Below, piece after piece: positions 53,001-63,591 of a DNA stretch of 64,000 nucleotides (positions within the stretch are counted from its first letter, which is position 1; each line of letters opens with the position of its first letter). The stretch is from Tigriopus japonicus. Its lineage: Eukaryota > Arthropoda > Copepoda > Harpacticoida > Harpacticidae. The DNA is taken from the NCBI GenBank assembly GCA_010645155.1, contig CM021315.1, forward strand, positions 1,365,922 through 1,429,921, given 5' to 3'. The position numbers and the translations under genes are program-made. The notes beneath the pieces are model-generated. The model made no database searches, had not been told where the DNA came from, and was given only the letters and a program-made list of their open reading frames with translations.

Positions 53001-56000
53001 GGGAGGTGGAAAAGTTCACAACAAAGACAAAAGTTTTAGAACTATTGTTAAAAAACTTTTGGAATGGCTAAAGCGTAAACGTTTTGGTATTGTTACTTTC
53101 AACATTCGTCACACAATTGGGTTTGAAAGATTTATGCATAGTTTTTTCTCAAAAATCCATGGGATTGATTGGGCTTTGAGAAGAAAGCAAGAAAGAAAGG
53201 AACTTGATGTCAACTTTCCTTCAGATTTATATCATTTGTGAGGTATTAGAGGGTAATGCTAATAAGAAATAACATCCTTAATGTCAGATGTGGTGTCTTT
53301 GTCGGTTTTAAGAGAAAGGTCAATTTTAGAATCAAATCTCGTTCTTCGCCAAAACTCGATCCCATGAACCTCTTAGTAAAACCAACAATAGAACGCTCTA
53401 AGAGGCGAACGTGGAAGGTGGTAATTCTGCGATTTGTTTACTGGATGACAAGAACTTTATGGGTAACACATAAACGGCTAATCTCTTCTTTTATTGCTAA
53501 TTGAATTCAAGGCCACGTCAAAAATAAGGGTCACTTGGATTATGTTGAAAAACAAAAGTTCTAAATGAAAGTATAATCAAAACTATTTGTATCTACAACT
53601 TTTTGATTCAAAGCCCCTAATTGTCCAAAACTTAATAATTTTTCTTTCCCGGTCTTTTGAACCCTGTACTTTAAAATCAAAATATTTATGCATTCCATCA
53701 AGTCACTACTTAGCAAATCATCCTCAGTCATATGATCAACCAATTTGAAAAGGGTACCCTTTAATGTCATGTTTCCATTATTTCTAAACGTTTGATGTTT
53801 GCATTCATGTTTTCGAGATTAAAAAACAGATACGCATCCTTTAGAGAGGTTGGGGAGGAAAATCGATCCTGGGACATTTCTCACCGTAGGAAGCTGCGCT
53901 GACCACGACACCACGTCTCCTCCCGTATTTGTTGCAAGAGAATCATCCTGTAAATTGTCTCCTTATTACATTCCTTCTTGTGTTGGATTTTATCGCTCTT
54001 AATAATTATTTGCTTGATAAACTCGAGTTTCTTGTCATCCAAGCTGATGTGACCCAGAGCATCGCCAATCTTTTTTCTTGTATCCGATTGTGTTCAAAAT
54101 GCCGATTATTTCTTTCTTTCAAATGATCAAATATTAATAACTATTGTCCTTTGATTGTTCAGGAGCACCTGGCTATCCTGGAAACCCTGGAGAACAAGGA
54201 CCACAAGGAATCAAAGGTGAGCCGGGAATGCCGGGTGAACATGGCAAAGAAGGAAGTGCTGGTCCTCCTGGAGATCCAGGATTGCGTGGGGAGCCAGGAA
54301 TCATAGGAGCCGCAGGAAAAGAAGTATGCTTTGCATTGACATCTTGTTTTTGCAAAAATAATTGCGATCGATTCTATTTTGTCACATAATTAAAGGGACA
54401 ACCAGGACCTCCAGGAAAGCAAGGAAACACCGGTCTTCCAGGAGAAAAGGGTAACCTCACTTTTAAAGGTTAAAATTGTAATGAACCAAACCAAATCAAT
54501 ATGTTCTACTTTTGCAGGCGATAGAGGACCAATTGGACCATTTGGACCTGTCGGGCCTCCAGGAGACCAGGGTCCTCCAGGTGCTGAGGGTCCTGCTGGT
54601 TTAAGAGGTTCTCCTGGTCCAGCGGGAGAGGTCGGGCCACCAGGAAAATCTGGGAAAAACGGACCACCTGGCTTACCAGGATTGATTGGACCACGCGGTC
54701 TCAAGGGAAAACGTGGGCGCAGAGGCATCAAGGGTCACCGGGGAGAAATGGGTCTCTCTGGTGGAAAAGGCGAAGTCGGTGAAAAGGGCGAAAGAGGACT
54801 CCCTGGTCCCCTTGGACTACCCGGCCTGAAAGGCGAACCTGGTGCCTTAGGCCCACCCGGTATGAAAGGAGCCGAAGGACCGCCGGGTCTACCTGGTCTC
54901 GAAGGCCCACCTGGGCCGAAAGGAACAATGGGACCGGTAAGGAAGTACTTTCATCTTTCCATGTGACCGAGTGCATTAGATGTAAGGATTTTGTTTATTT
55001 CAGGGAGGAGCGAAGGGTGACACCGGACCACAAGGAACACCTGGACCCCCTGGACCCCCTGGAGAGCTTCCACTTCTTCCACCAGATGTTCTGTTTCAGA
55101 AAGATCAACCAGCAAACGATTTCACAAGGAACAAGCGAGAGAGCTCTCGAGGTGATATTGGATCTGATCCAAAGCAGGAGCAAGACGATTTGGACCTTGT
55201 GACTGTCTACACCGATGTTTACAACATGAGAATTGAGCTGGAAAAAATGAAAAAGCCAATTGGAACCAGGCACAGCCCGGCCAGATCTTGTCGGGATCTA
55301 TCTCATGGTCATCCTCAACTCGAGGATGGCTATTACTGGATAGATCCAAACTTGGGTATGGTGGATGATGCAGTGAAAGTGTTTTGCAACATGACAACCG
55401 GCGAAACCTGCGTTTTCCCTGATGTACACGCCAGTAAAATGCCAAACATCCCATGGCGGAAAAGTGGACAAGGCTGGTATTCCACACTTCGAGGAGGCTT
55501 CAAGGTAATCTCAAAATAATTTGCACGCGATATTGTTCACAAGCGCATGTTCCATTTTCATCTTCCCCATTAACTTTTATTACAGATCAGTTACGATTCC
55601 GTTGGCCCCGTTCAAATGCGATTCCTTCGGCTCCTCAGTGAAAGTGCGCGACAAAATTTCACGTACACTTGCATCAACTCTGTAGCATGGTACGATAACA
55701 ATCTTCGAAGCTACAAGAACGCCATCACATTCCTCGGCGACAACGAAGATGAATTTTCATCCACAAAAAATAAGCCAGAAGTTCCTTTCGACGGATGCAG
55801 GGTATGCATAGCTACATAGCTCCTCGCAATGTTTTTCCGTGGCATCACTAACTCTAACTTTTTTCCAATTCAGCTTCGCCAATCTGAATCGAAAACTATT
55901 TTTGAGCTTTCTACTCATCGTTTGGCCCAACTACCAATCGTTGATTTTCAACCTGAGGATTATGGACTGCCTCATCAAGCTTTTGGCTTCGAAGTTGGAA

Positions 56001-56017
56001 CAGTTTGCTTCAAGTAA
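47082..56017 (+). CDS. Fibrillar procollagen alpha chain, V/XI-like
   Basis: Extracellular fibril-forming collagen. I reconstructed 28 exons with consistent phases, giving 1657 aa: 47082-47178, 47253-47779, 47893-48138, 48224-48307, 49031-49336, 49413-49587, 49656-49718, 49785-49910, 49971-50041, 50118-50234, 50298-50511, 50576-50712, 50969-51013, 51071-51142, 51210-51336, 51412-51590, 51649-51729, 51793-52205, 52272-52327, 52412-52537, 52602-52708, 52776-52884, 54163-54323, 54396-54450, 54518-54936, 55004-55504, 55586-55801, 55874-56017. Order: signal peptide; TSPN/laminin-G domain ([15 protein letters not shown]); acidic Tyr-rich stretch (DYDYSDTDD); short collagenous segment; linker; an uninterrupted helix of 337 Gly-X-Y triplets; a furin-like RNKR; and a COLFI domain ending [11 protein letters not shown]. 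The cross-link context GIKGHRG is conserved at 54724-54744. Two cysteines usual in COLFI are missing. The TSPN plus Tyr-rich layout suggests the V/XI clade. Confidence 0.93.
48308..49030. other. Collagen intron 4
   Basis: 723-bp intron from GTAAGT to TTAG, the second longest of the gene. Nothing is recognised inside it. Confidence 0.6.
52885..54162. other. Collagen intron 22, 1.28 kb, with SINE head
   Basis: The longest intron of the gene, from GTGTGC to TTCAG. It contains a minus-strand tRNA-like SINE head at 53853-53924. A plus-strand open frame at 52999-53241 (with a basic stretch [10 protein letters not shown]) has no recognised domain and may be transposon remnant. It was inserted between two Gly-X-Y exons without disturbing the helix frame. 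Confidence 0.6.
53853..53924 (-). repeat. tRNA-derived SINE head in collagen intron
   Basis: On the minus strand a 72-nt tRNA-like segment: GGGAGGA pairs with TCCTCCC at the ends, with box A-like GTGGTCAGCGCAG and box B-like GGATCGATTTTCC. It aligns base for base in length with the copy at 62370-62441. Only the head and the short CCAACCTCTCT continuation are recognisable. Confidence 0.75.
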
Positions 56018-56684
56018 AATAAACTTAGACTTAAGGAAACAATAATGCCCCATGTAGTAATTTAACTTGTTATGACAATGCCCATCTTTTAATATTTTTG
56101 TGCCCTCTGTGTTAAGATCATTTTACTGACATGTATTCAAATCACCCTGAACTTTGATTGTCTCCAGTCTTCGTGTTTGACAAGCGTCCCAAATGTTGAT
56201 GAATTGCTCTTCACTTGAATTTAACACGAAACGAGATTTCAGACTTGCCCTCCAAAGACAATTAAAGTATTTCACAGATCTAGTCGAAAGTGACGTCATG
56301 TCAGAGGTTCGGCCGTTCCATCGATGATAATGTTATCTAATGTACAATTGTTATATCGTTTCGTGCAAACAACTTGTATTTTTCTTGTTAATGCTGGCGA
56401 CACTTTAAATATCCGAATAACTTTGATATGGAACTCCCCCTGTGGTAAGTCCGCTCTAAGCTATTTCTAACTCAAATTGTAAGAAATGTAATGCAAAGCA
56501 AATACACCATTCAAGCATTCTTTGTTTGCTGTACTATTTTAGGGTTATCAGAATTAGGTGTGTACCGTTTACATTGTTCTATCTTTAAAAGGGAACGAAA
56601 TCCCCACCGTTGATCTCTAGAACAAAAATAAAAAGGAATTGAGGGACGGAAAGTCATGTTTAGAAAAAAATATCTGAGTCCAAA
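56018..56684. other. Collagen 3' UTR and flank
   Basis: No coding exon. Candidate poly(A) signals on the plus strand are ATTAAA at 56261-56266 and AATAAA at 56627-56632. Confidence 0.45.
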
Positions 56685-56745
56685 ATACATCTCATTGTGT
56701 TTGGGTATTTTCGTACAAACTTAGAAGGTATCTTTAAACACCGTG
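56685..56745. mobile_element. Solo end of fold-back family A
   Basis: TTTGGGTATTTTCGTACAAAC followed by AAACACCGTG matches the right end of the family at 20510-20556 (TTTGGGTATTTTGATTCAAAC then GGAACACCGTG). The rest of the element is not recognised, so this is a degraded terminus. Confidence 0.5.
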
Positions 56746-56979
56746 CCACGCCACGATATGTTTATTCTGGAAATTTATACTTTCATGGCAGATCGACAGC
56801 TTTGCGTAAATACATGAAGCCATATACATTCCGATCTAAAAGCAACATTGCTGCTTTTCACATCACATGATGATAAGATGTTGGTTGAGATGATGACGCA
56901 AAAAAAGGGATACATTCAGACCTTATTTTGAAATGCAATTGATTACAATAAGAATAACATTGGTCTCAAAAGTAATAAG

Positions 56980-57573
56980 GTACGTGGGGTATCGAGACTA
57001 GAGGTAGACTGGGCCTGTAACTCGTTAACAAGTGCGATTTTTAGATCCTTGATGAACAATCAAAATCAAGAAATAACTCTTTTGAGGAGATGATATTTTA
57101 CATGACTTGTTGTCAGGTAATCCAGTTCATGGTGATGATTTATTTACAAAAGGTATAGTATGTTGGGCGACCTCTGCACGTTTTTGAACATCGATGTCAA
57201 GAGCAAGAAACACGTTATAATCCATTATGCTGGAAAGTTAAGACGTTGTTCAACCACCCATACCAATATTTGAGGAATATTTGAGGCAAAAAGTGGTAAC
57301 TTTTGATGTGAAACGTCTTGGCTTTACAGTGCACTTGTTTTTGACTTGTTGCTCGCTTTTGAGGCTTATTTACTATGTATACAGGGGTCGCCCAACATAC
57401 CTTGTCTAATTAAATCATAAGTTCGAACATAATTGCTTTACAACAAATAATGTAAAATAACATCTGCTCATAAGAGATAAATCTTGATTTCAAGTCTTTA
57501 TCAAGCATCTAAAAATCGCATCTGCTGACGAGTTATAGGCCCAGTCTACCTCTAGTCTGGATACCCCTCGTAC
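56980..57573. mobile_element. Fold-back inverted-repeat element, family B
   Basis: Ends read GTACGTGGGGTATCGAGACT and, as reverse complement of the right end, GTACGAGGGGTATCCAGACT. The arms continue with matching AGAGGTAGACTGGGCCT and its complement, and farther in with a second inverted pair, TATGTTGGGCGACCTCTG at about 57159 and CAGGGGTCGCCCAACATA at about 57382. Total 594 bp, noncoding. No target-site duplication longer than the GTAC palindrome is evident. Confidence 0.75.
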
Positions 57574-58689
57574 ATTCTTTTTTTCTTCAAACTCTCAAAA
57601 CTTGTTCTCATAATTAATTACGAGTACAATTACACTAGCAGTGGTCTCAAAAGTAATTAAAAACAATTCCTTCATTTTTATTTTATACATGTTATTTCTT
57701 GTTTACATCAATGAATTGACTGAACATTACCAGTTCTTCAATTGTTGACGCCGATGACACTGCTATCATCATTTAGGCCAGGGGCCGGCAACCGCTTTTG
57801 TGTCAAGGCCCACCAAATTTGGTTTGGTGAATTCGGGGCCCACCATACAGATGAGGGCAGGTTCATGGACCGACAAATTATTGATCAAAGACCTCTGGGC
57901 CCACAAGTGCAGTACTTGGAAGGTCTCTTCGGTCCACTATTTAGGACTTTCCTCTTTGCTCGTGGGCCCACCAATGATCACCGTTGGTCACCTTTTGTTG
58001 GTCACTTTTTGTTGGCCGCCTTTATCAAACCTCTGTACGATTTTTAGTGGCGCACCCTGTGTACATTTTGAAGAGTTTGCAGAGTCAGTACAAAACACTA
58101 GAAGAAATTGGAAATGTGCAATTAAACAAATGATTTACTTTTATGTATAGTTGCCACAAGAACTGTCACAAGAACACTTCTGGCCATCTGTTTATTCCAA
58201 GAGAGGCGTTCCTGATTCAAAAGTTCGCAAGAGACCCTTAAATTTATGTAGCAAAATTTTAGTTCCAAGCACTAAAACATAATTATTTTTCGGAAAATGT
58301 CAATGTTTGCCGCTCTCACCTCAAGTTGTGCAGATGAGAAAGGCATTGTTGCAACAACTTGGCTTAAATCTTCCTTTAATCTAACTTTCACGCTCTTCAG
58401 AAACACACACCTTTCGAACTTTTTCTCGCCAAAATAAGTGTGGCAGAATGTGACAAATGCTGCAAAAGACAAAAATCGAATGTTGAAACTAAAAAGATCT
58501 ATCATCCATACTTATGTGAAGTTAAGTGAAGAATACACTTTTGCATTATATATTCCTGTGCAAAACGTTAAACATTTGAAGGTACACTAATGCAATGATG
58601 ACAATAGCACTATTTTAAATCTTGGGGTTTGATCACTTTTTCATACTTTATCAAATCTGACATCACAAGTACCGTAATTACTCCCATAG

Positions 58690-59000
58690 GCTAAAACTAG
58701 ATCCAAAAAAGACGGTGATGCTAACTTATGGCTGTGCCAATGAATTTCATGTCACCGTCCAAGGCAAAAAGCTCAAAGTTGTAAAACAGACCTGGTTGTT
58801 CAAATGATTGTCGATTGAAATTTGACAAACATGTGGATTATCTTCTCCACCGAACAAAGCATTTTTTAAGAAAAATAACCACTTATTCCCTGCCATTACC
58901 CAAGGCAGCTGGTATTCTAAAGTTGAGAGATAGCCAGAGAATTGTCCAATACATCATTGTTAGGTGGGCACTCCTTGGCCAAGGGTCGTATTTTAAAGTC
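58690..59000 (+). pseudogene. Degraded non-LTR reverse transcriptase fragment
   Basis: Frame-broken plus-strand translation gives RLKLDPKKTVMLTYGCANEF, then FDKHVDYLLHRTKHFLRKI, which resemble the region after the catalytic palm of non-LTR reverse transcriptases (NPNKT and later KHI). Several stops and shifts interrupt it. The family is different from the LINE at 41269. Confidence 0.5.
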
Positions 59001-59866
59001 ATTTTCATCAAACAGAGCTCGGCCATGTCTAGTAATGAGACTGTTTGCTCCATTTGTCCAAATTTTTTAAGTGATGCTTCTCATAAACATCATTGAACAT
59101 TGTTTTTCAAAATTATACATGTTAAGTGTGTTTAGTTAATACTATTTATTATTTTGACCGATGTTTTCAAAAACTAGTTTTTATGTTCTTTACTTATTTA
59201 AGTAGGGACTGGTTATTAGTGTAACATTAGCCAATTTTTCTGACTTTTTGCTCTTTTCGCCTTTATTTGCCCTTTTTATTCGCGAATTTGGCCTAAAATA
59301 TTCAAATTGCTGAACATATGCAATATTTTTTTGAAAAATGTTAACTCTTGGAAGATTTTTTAAGATTTGAAAGGTAAATATTGTGTTGTGATTACACTTC
59401 AGTCTAGGACCCGGAAAATATTTGCAAAAAAAGTGTCAAAATACCCAAATATATTTTATTCAAAAGTCCTAAACATTTGCTAAATATTTGAAAAAACAGA
59501 TATTTAAGAAATATTTTTTGACAACGCCATTATTTGGCTTTTTGTCTGTGTGTACCGGTTTTCCAAATTTGTTTTTGGTAAACTTGATGCATTTGGCCTT
59601 GCTTGGAGGCATACTTATTAGATATTTATCTTTCCTTGAAACAGCCAAAATGTTTAAAAAATCGAGGGAAATTGGAGAAATTATTTAAATCAGGGCCTGA
59701 TCACCAGATAAAGGCTCTCCTTATCTGGTGATCTCAGTAATTAATTATGTAGAATTCATTGTGTAATATAAAAAGGTTACAGATTTGTAACCGAAACAAA
59801 GAATGTCATTCAATGTAAAAAAGGTGGTCATGTCATGGCTTAAAATACTGTACTGATAAATTATGG

Positions 59867-60600
59867 TCACGAGTGATAAAATATCTGATCTGGCAATGAG
59901 TTTGAATTGGCAGATCTAGAAAGTCCCTCAACATAGGGTTTGCCAGGAATGTTGGATAGATAGATATCCAAATGAGGTTTAAATGATAAAACTGGGTCAT
60001 TTGATGAAAACATCCGTCTTAGTTCCCAGGGTAAAAGATTGTACAACTTTGGAGCACGATTGAGGACAAAGTTCTTTTGGAGGGTTTTTACAACCTTGAG
60101 GTTTTTGTACAGCGTTCTTTCGTCCTTCACGCTATATGTTATGCCTCTTCTCTCATTACACGTAGCATTGCAGGATTCGGGCATATACCATGAATGCATT
60201 TGAAAACATATCAAATAAGATATTGTTCATACCTTCTTTGAATATTATAGATTCCAAGTGATGTTAATCAATCCCAGTACGAAAGATCAGACATTCCTGC
60301 AATAAAGCGGGTATAGGTGTGTAAAAGTTTTTCTAGTTTTTGTATTTGAAAAGAATCCATTGGGCCCCAAAGTGGAGAAGCATATTCCAAATGTGGCTGA
60401 ACAATTGCTTTATAGAGTTATCATGGCAACTTTGTCTCGAGATTTAAAAGAACGATAAATCCACCAACAAGTTTGAAACGCCTTGGTTACCTTCAAAAGT
60501 AGGCATAGAGTTTCACAATTCGGCCAGATTCACGACATCTGGTGGTAAGAATGCGCAAAACCGTTGGTGTAGAAGTCGGAAAATAGTAAAGACATTTAAG
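59867..60600 (-). pseudogene. Second copy of the 41269-type LINE C-terminal region
   Basis: Minus-strand translation with several breaks gives KAFQTCWWIYRSFKSRDK, AIVQPHLEYASPLWGPM, GMSDLSYWD, then an open frame (RAPKLYNLLPWELRR, GLSRSANSNSLPDQI). The stretches correspond, in order, to KAFQTCGWIYRTFKSRD, SIVQPHLEYASPIWAPM, GMRELSYWE and GLYRSANSNTLVDQI of the 41269-42150 fragment. Stops and shifts make it inactive. Confidence 0.8.
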
Positions 60601-62369
60601 TAAGTTTGAATGGCTCTCATCCCACCCTTGAAATAACCGGCCATTAGGTGGAATTCTATAAGATTGTTCTGAAATTTGATTTTAACATTTCAAAATATCA
60701 TAAATTTGGCTCATTACAATGTTATTGTGGGTTTCAATTAGTTGTTTTTAGACCTACTATCAGTCACCGTTATTAGAAGGAGGCGGTGAGAGAGAAAAAG
60801 AGAAAAGGATTAGCCCCCCTTTTCACTACACTTGTGCGACTCAGAGTGATTATTTTCAGACACACTCAAAAAGGGAGGGAATAAAGATTTTAGTTCAATG
60901 CATTTTTCATTTGTGTGACAAACTGAAGCAATATTGGTTGATCTGCAGAACAATAAACTTGAAGTTTGAGCAACGCGTTGCGCAATGAAATGTAAAAGAG
61001 AAGCCAAACGTTTGTGAACTACTCATAGAAGGTGCAAGAACATAGTATATAAACTCTTGGTACTCACTGGAACTACAATTTTGAACTTCGAAACTCTATA
61101 TGCTAGTCAAACTTTCCATCACTTTGAATAATAACCCCTAGGTACTTGACTATGTTTATCACTTCAATTAGTTCGTTCGAATTATCAAGGTAGGAGGGAG
61201 ATTTCCCTCCCATCGTCATAACTAGGGCCCGGATTTGAACTTGAAAAATTGATCAATTTTTCATTTTTTTGGCAAAATTCAAGTTTTTGTCTTTTGGGGA
61301 AAATGTTCAAGTTTTTTTTCACATTTTCATTGAAAAAAGACTTTTTACTCAATATTTGAGTCAACATTTGGCAAGACTAAAATATTTTGGGTGTTTCTGA
61401 ATTTTTTAGATTTCTTCAACAAATGAAAAATCGGCGCTTTCGACATTTTTTATGTATTGACTTGAAATTCTATTTCCATGCTCTGACAGGAATGTTTTTG
61501 CTAAGGATTTGCTATTTTTCTTTTAAAAAAGTGGTTTGTCACATGCTCCGCCACATCCCAATCTAAGATCAAATACAACAAGCTGGTGATTGTAACCCAC
61601 ATCTATGCTTTTCCAGAAGTACTTTTTACTCAAAACAAAGTGGTTAAGAAAAAAGTTGACATCTTGAAAACAATTATTATGCCATAATCCACTCTCGAAA
61701 TCACAAACACCCCTTTTTGGCAACACTGATGAAATTTCTAAAACATTTTTATCATCCCTAAAATAACTAGTCAGGCAAATTGGCAAAAGTAATATCTATT
61801 TTTCACAACAAATCAGGACCCTAAAACAATTGCACAAAGAAATGTTTTCCAAGCAATTTAAAAACAAGTGCTACCTGTATTTGAAAACATTTCAAAAAGT
61901 TAATCGTCTAACTCAATCTCTGCCCATTCCTCCAATATTAGGTCTCTTTTGATAAAGTAATTGATTTACAACCAAATCAGCAATGAAGTTTTCAGTGCTG
62001 GCCAAAGGATTCACTGCATTGTGAGTCTACTGTAATATATTTTCCATTTATTATCAAGAAAACGGATAGCTAACCTTCATTTAAGCCCAATTTTTACCTA
62101 AAAATTTGTAAAGTAAGGCTCCATTTTTACTTCAAGCACGTCTTTTTCAACTTCTTACAGATGCTTTAACGTCAAAATATTCAGATTTTCCTTACTTTTT
62201 TCCAAATTGAAGTCAATTATTTTTTGGTTTTGATCAATTATTTTCCGATTTTGCCTCTTTTTGTCCTCTTGTAGCCGTGAATAGTCGTTGGCATGACGGA
62301 AAATCAATTTTTAGAGGTAATTTGATTGACTTTCACAGCAAAAAAAAAATATTGAGCTCCATTGTGTAA
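60601..62369. other. AT-rich intergenic DNA
   Basis: No gene or identifiable repeat was supported in this stretch. Open frames on both strands are short and low-complexity. Confidence 0.4.
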
Positions 62370-62616
62370 GGGAGGAGACGTGGTGTCGTGGTTAGCGCAG
62401 TTTCCTGTAGTGAGAGAGGTCCCAGGTTCGATTTTCCTCCCCGACCTCTCTCAGGGAAACTTCTAGACGCTATAATCCACACCCACAGACGGAGAACCAA
62501 TCTGATACCGGACACGAGATTGCCTATCGGAAATGATTTAGAAGATGTGATGGCTGGCTTCGCTGGCCGGGCGAGGCTCAAACCTCCGACCCTAGCACCC
62601 ACAATCACAAAAAAAA
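62370..62616 (+). repeat. tRNA-derived SINE with poly(A) end
   Basis: Head 62370-62441 forms a tRNA-like unit of 72 nt: GGGAGGA pairs with TCCTCCC, box A TGGTTAGCGCAG and box B GGTTCGATTTTCC. The body continues through a tRNA-unrelated region (GGGCGAGGCTCAAACCTCCG) to a run of about eleven A near 62608-62618. This is the organisation of a complete SINE. The 122-aa open frame across it is incidental. Confidence 0.8.
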
Positions 62617-63158
62617 AAATTGCAAATTTTCAATGGGGGATTTTTATTTTGAAGCCTTTTTCAGGTTTAAGAAACTTGAGCAAAACTTCTGAGATGGCCA
62701 AACGTTTTTTTAAGTGTAAGTCTTTGATCGTCTGTTTTCTTAGAATCACAAGATGACTTCATCAAAAAGGTATCAAAATGCCTTTGGACTTCGATAGTCG
62801 ACAGAATGTTGTTGTTGCTAACCGAAGTTGTCCTTGTCTCCTCCATAGTCACCAGAAGGTGTCCAGGCTTGACGTGTCATACCAAAGCAAAAACACCCCT
62901 GGGTCTGTCAGCCCTTGCCCGCACTCGAAAAGGTCGCGGATGTCATGTGGACTAGCCCCTATATGTGGGAAGGATGTTGGTTGTCCTGGGGTCAACAAGT
63001 CCATATGTGTTGTTGGTGCACATTGAATAATCCGGTCAAAAGTAAAAAAAGGTCAACAAAATACAATTTTGTTGCTTGAAGCTATACTGTTCCTTATAAT
63101 TTCTCAAAAACATTTCAAGTTGGCCATTTCCGTACTATTGGTAATTTGGATCCAATCC
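62617..63158. other. Intergenic DNA, possible transposon remnant
   Basis: No gene confidently supported. Minus-strand translation of about 62830-63030 gives HMDLLTPGQPTSFPHIG and DIRDLFECGQGLTDPG before a stop, which looks protein-like but was not recognised. Confidence 0.3.
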
Positions 63159-63336
63159 TTTGAACTAGAATGACTTTGAGAGCATCCAAGAGTGTGGAAA
63201 TTTAGCAAAACAGAAATCTAATGGCAGCTTTTTTTGAAAAAAAAAAGCTTTGGAAATGGTCCCAAGTTGGGGAAAATTGAATGCCTTTTTTTGCTCTTTT
63301 CGATTTGATTTATATTTTTTTGGTTACTTTTTTAAT
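63159..63336. repeat. Left copy of sequence duplicated across assembly gap
   Basis: The 178 bp directly before the N run recur directly after it (63413-63591), differing only by one extra T next to an A run. Both start CCTTTGAACTAGAATGACTT and end TTGGTTACTTTTTTAAT. Confidence 0.9.
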
Positions 63337-63412
63337 NNNNNNNNNNNNNNNNNNNNNNNNNNNNNNNNNNNNNNNNNNNNNNNNNNNNNNNNNNNNNNNN
63401 NNNNNNNNNNNN
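63337..63412. other. Assembly gap (76 N)
   Basis: A run of 76 N. It abuts both copies of the 178-bp duplication exactly. Confidence 0.99.
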
Positions 63413-63591
63413 CCTTTGAACTAGAATGACTTTGAGAGCATCCAAGAGTGTGGAAATTTAGCAAAACAGAAATCTAATGGCAGCTTTTTTTGAAAAAAAA
63501 AATGCTTTGGAAATGGTCCCAAGTTGGGGAAAATTGAATGCCTTTTTTTGCTCTTTTCGATTTGATTTATATTTTTTTGGTTACTTTTTTA
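63413..63591. repeat. Right copy of sequence duplicated across assembly gap
   Basis: 179 bp that repeat 63159-63336 with one inserted T. The remaining sequence to 64000 is AT-rich and holds no supported feature. Confidence 0.9.

Noticed and set aside
52999..53504. Open frames inside collagen intron 22 as an intron-nested gene
   Set aside because: Basic, repeat-like translations without domain or splice support; more likely transposon remnants next to the SINE head.
49027..54976. Long proline-rich open frames antisense to the collagen exons
   Set aside because: They mirror Gly-X-Y codons (GGN-CCN read backwards), follow exon limits of the plus-strand gene and show no independent start, domain or splice signal.
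62388..62756. 122-aa plus-strand open frame
   Set aside because: It spans a tRNA-derived SINE and its poly(A) run, so it is not a protein gene.
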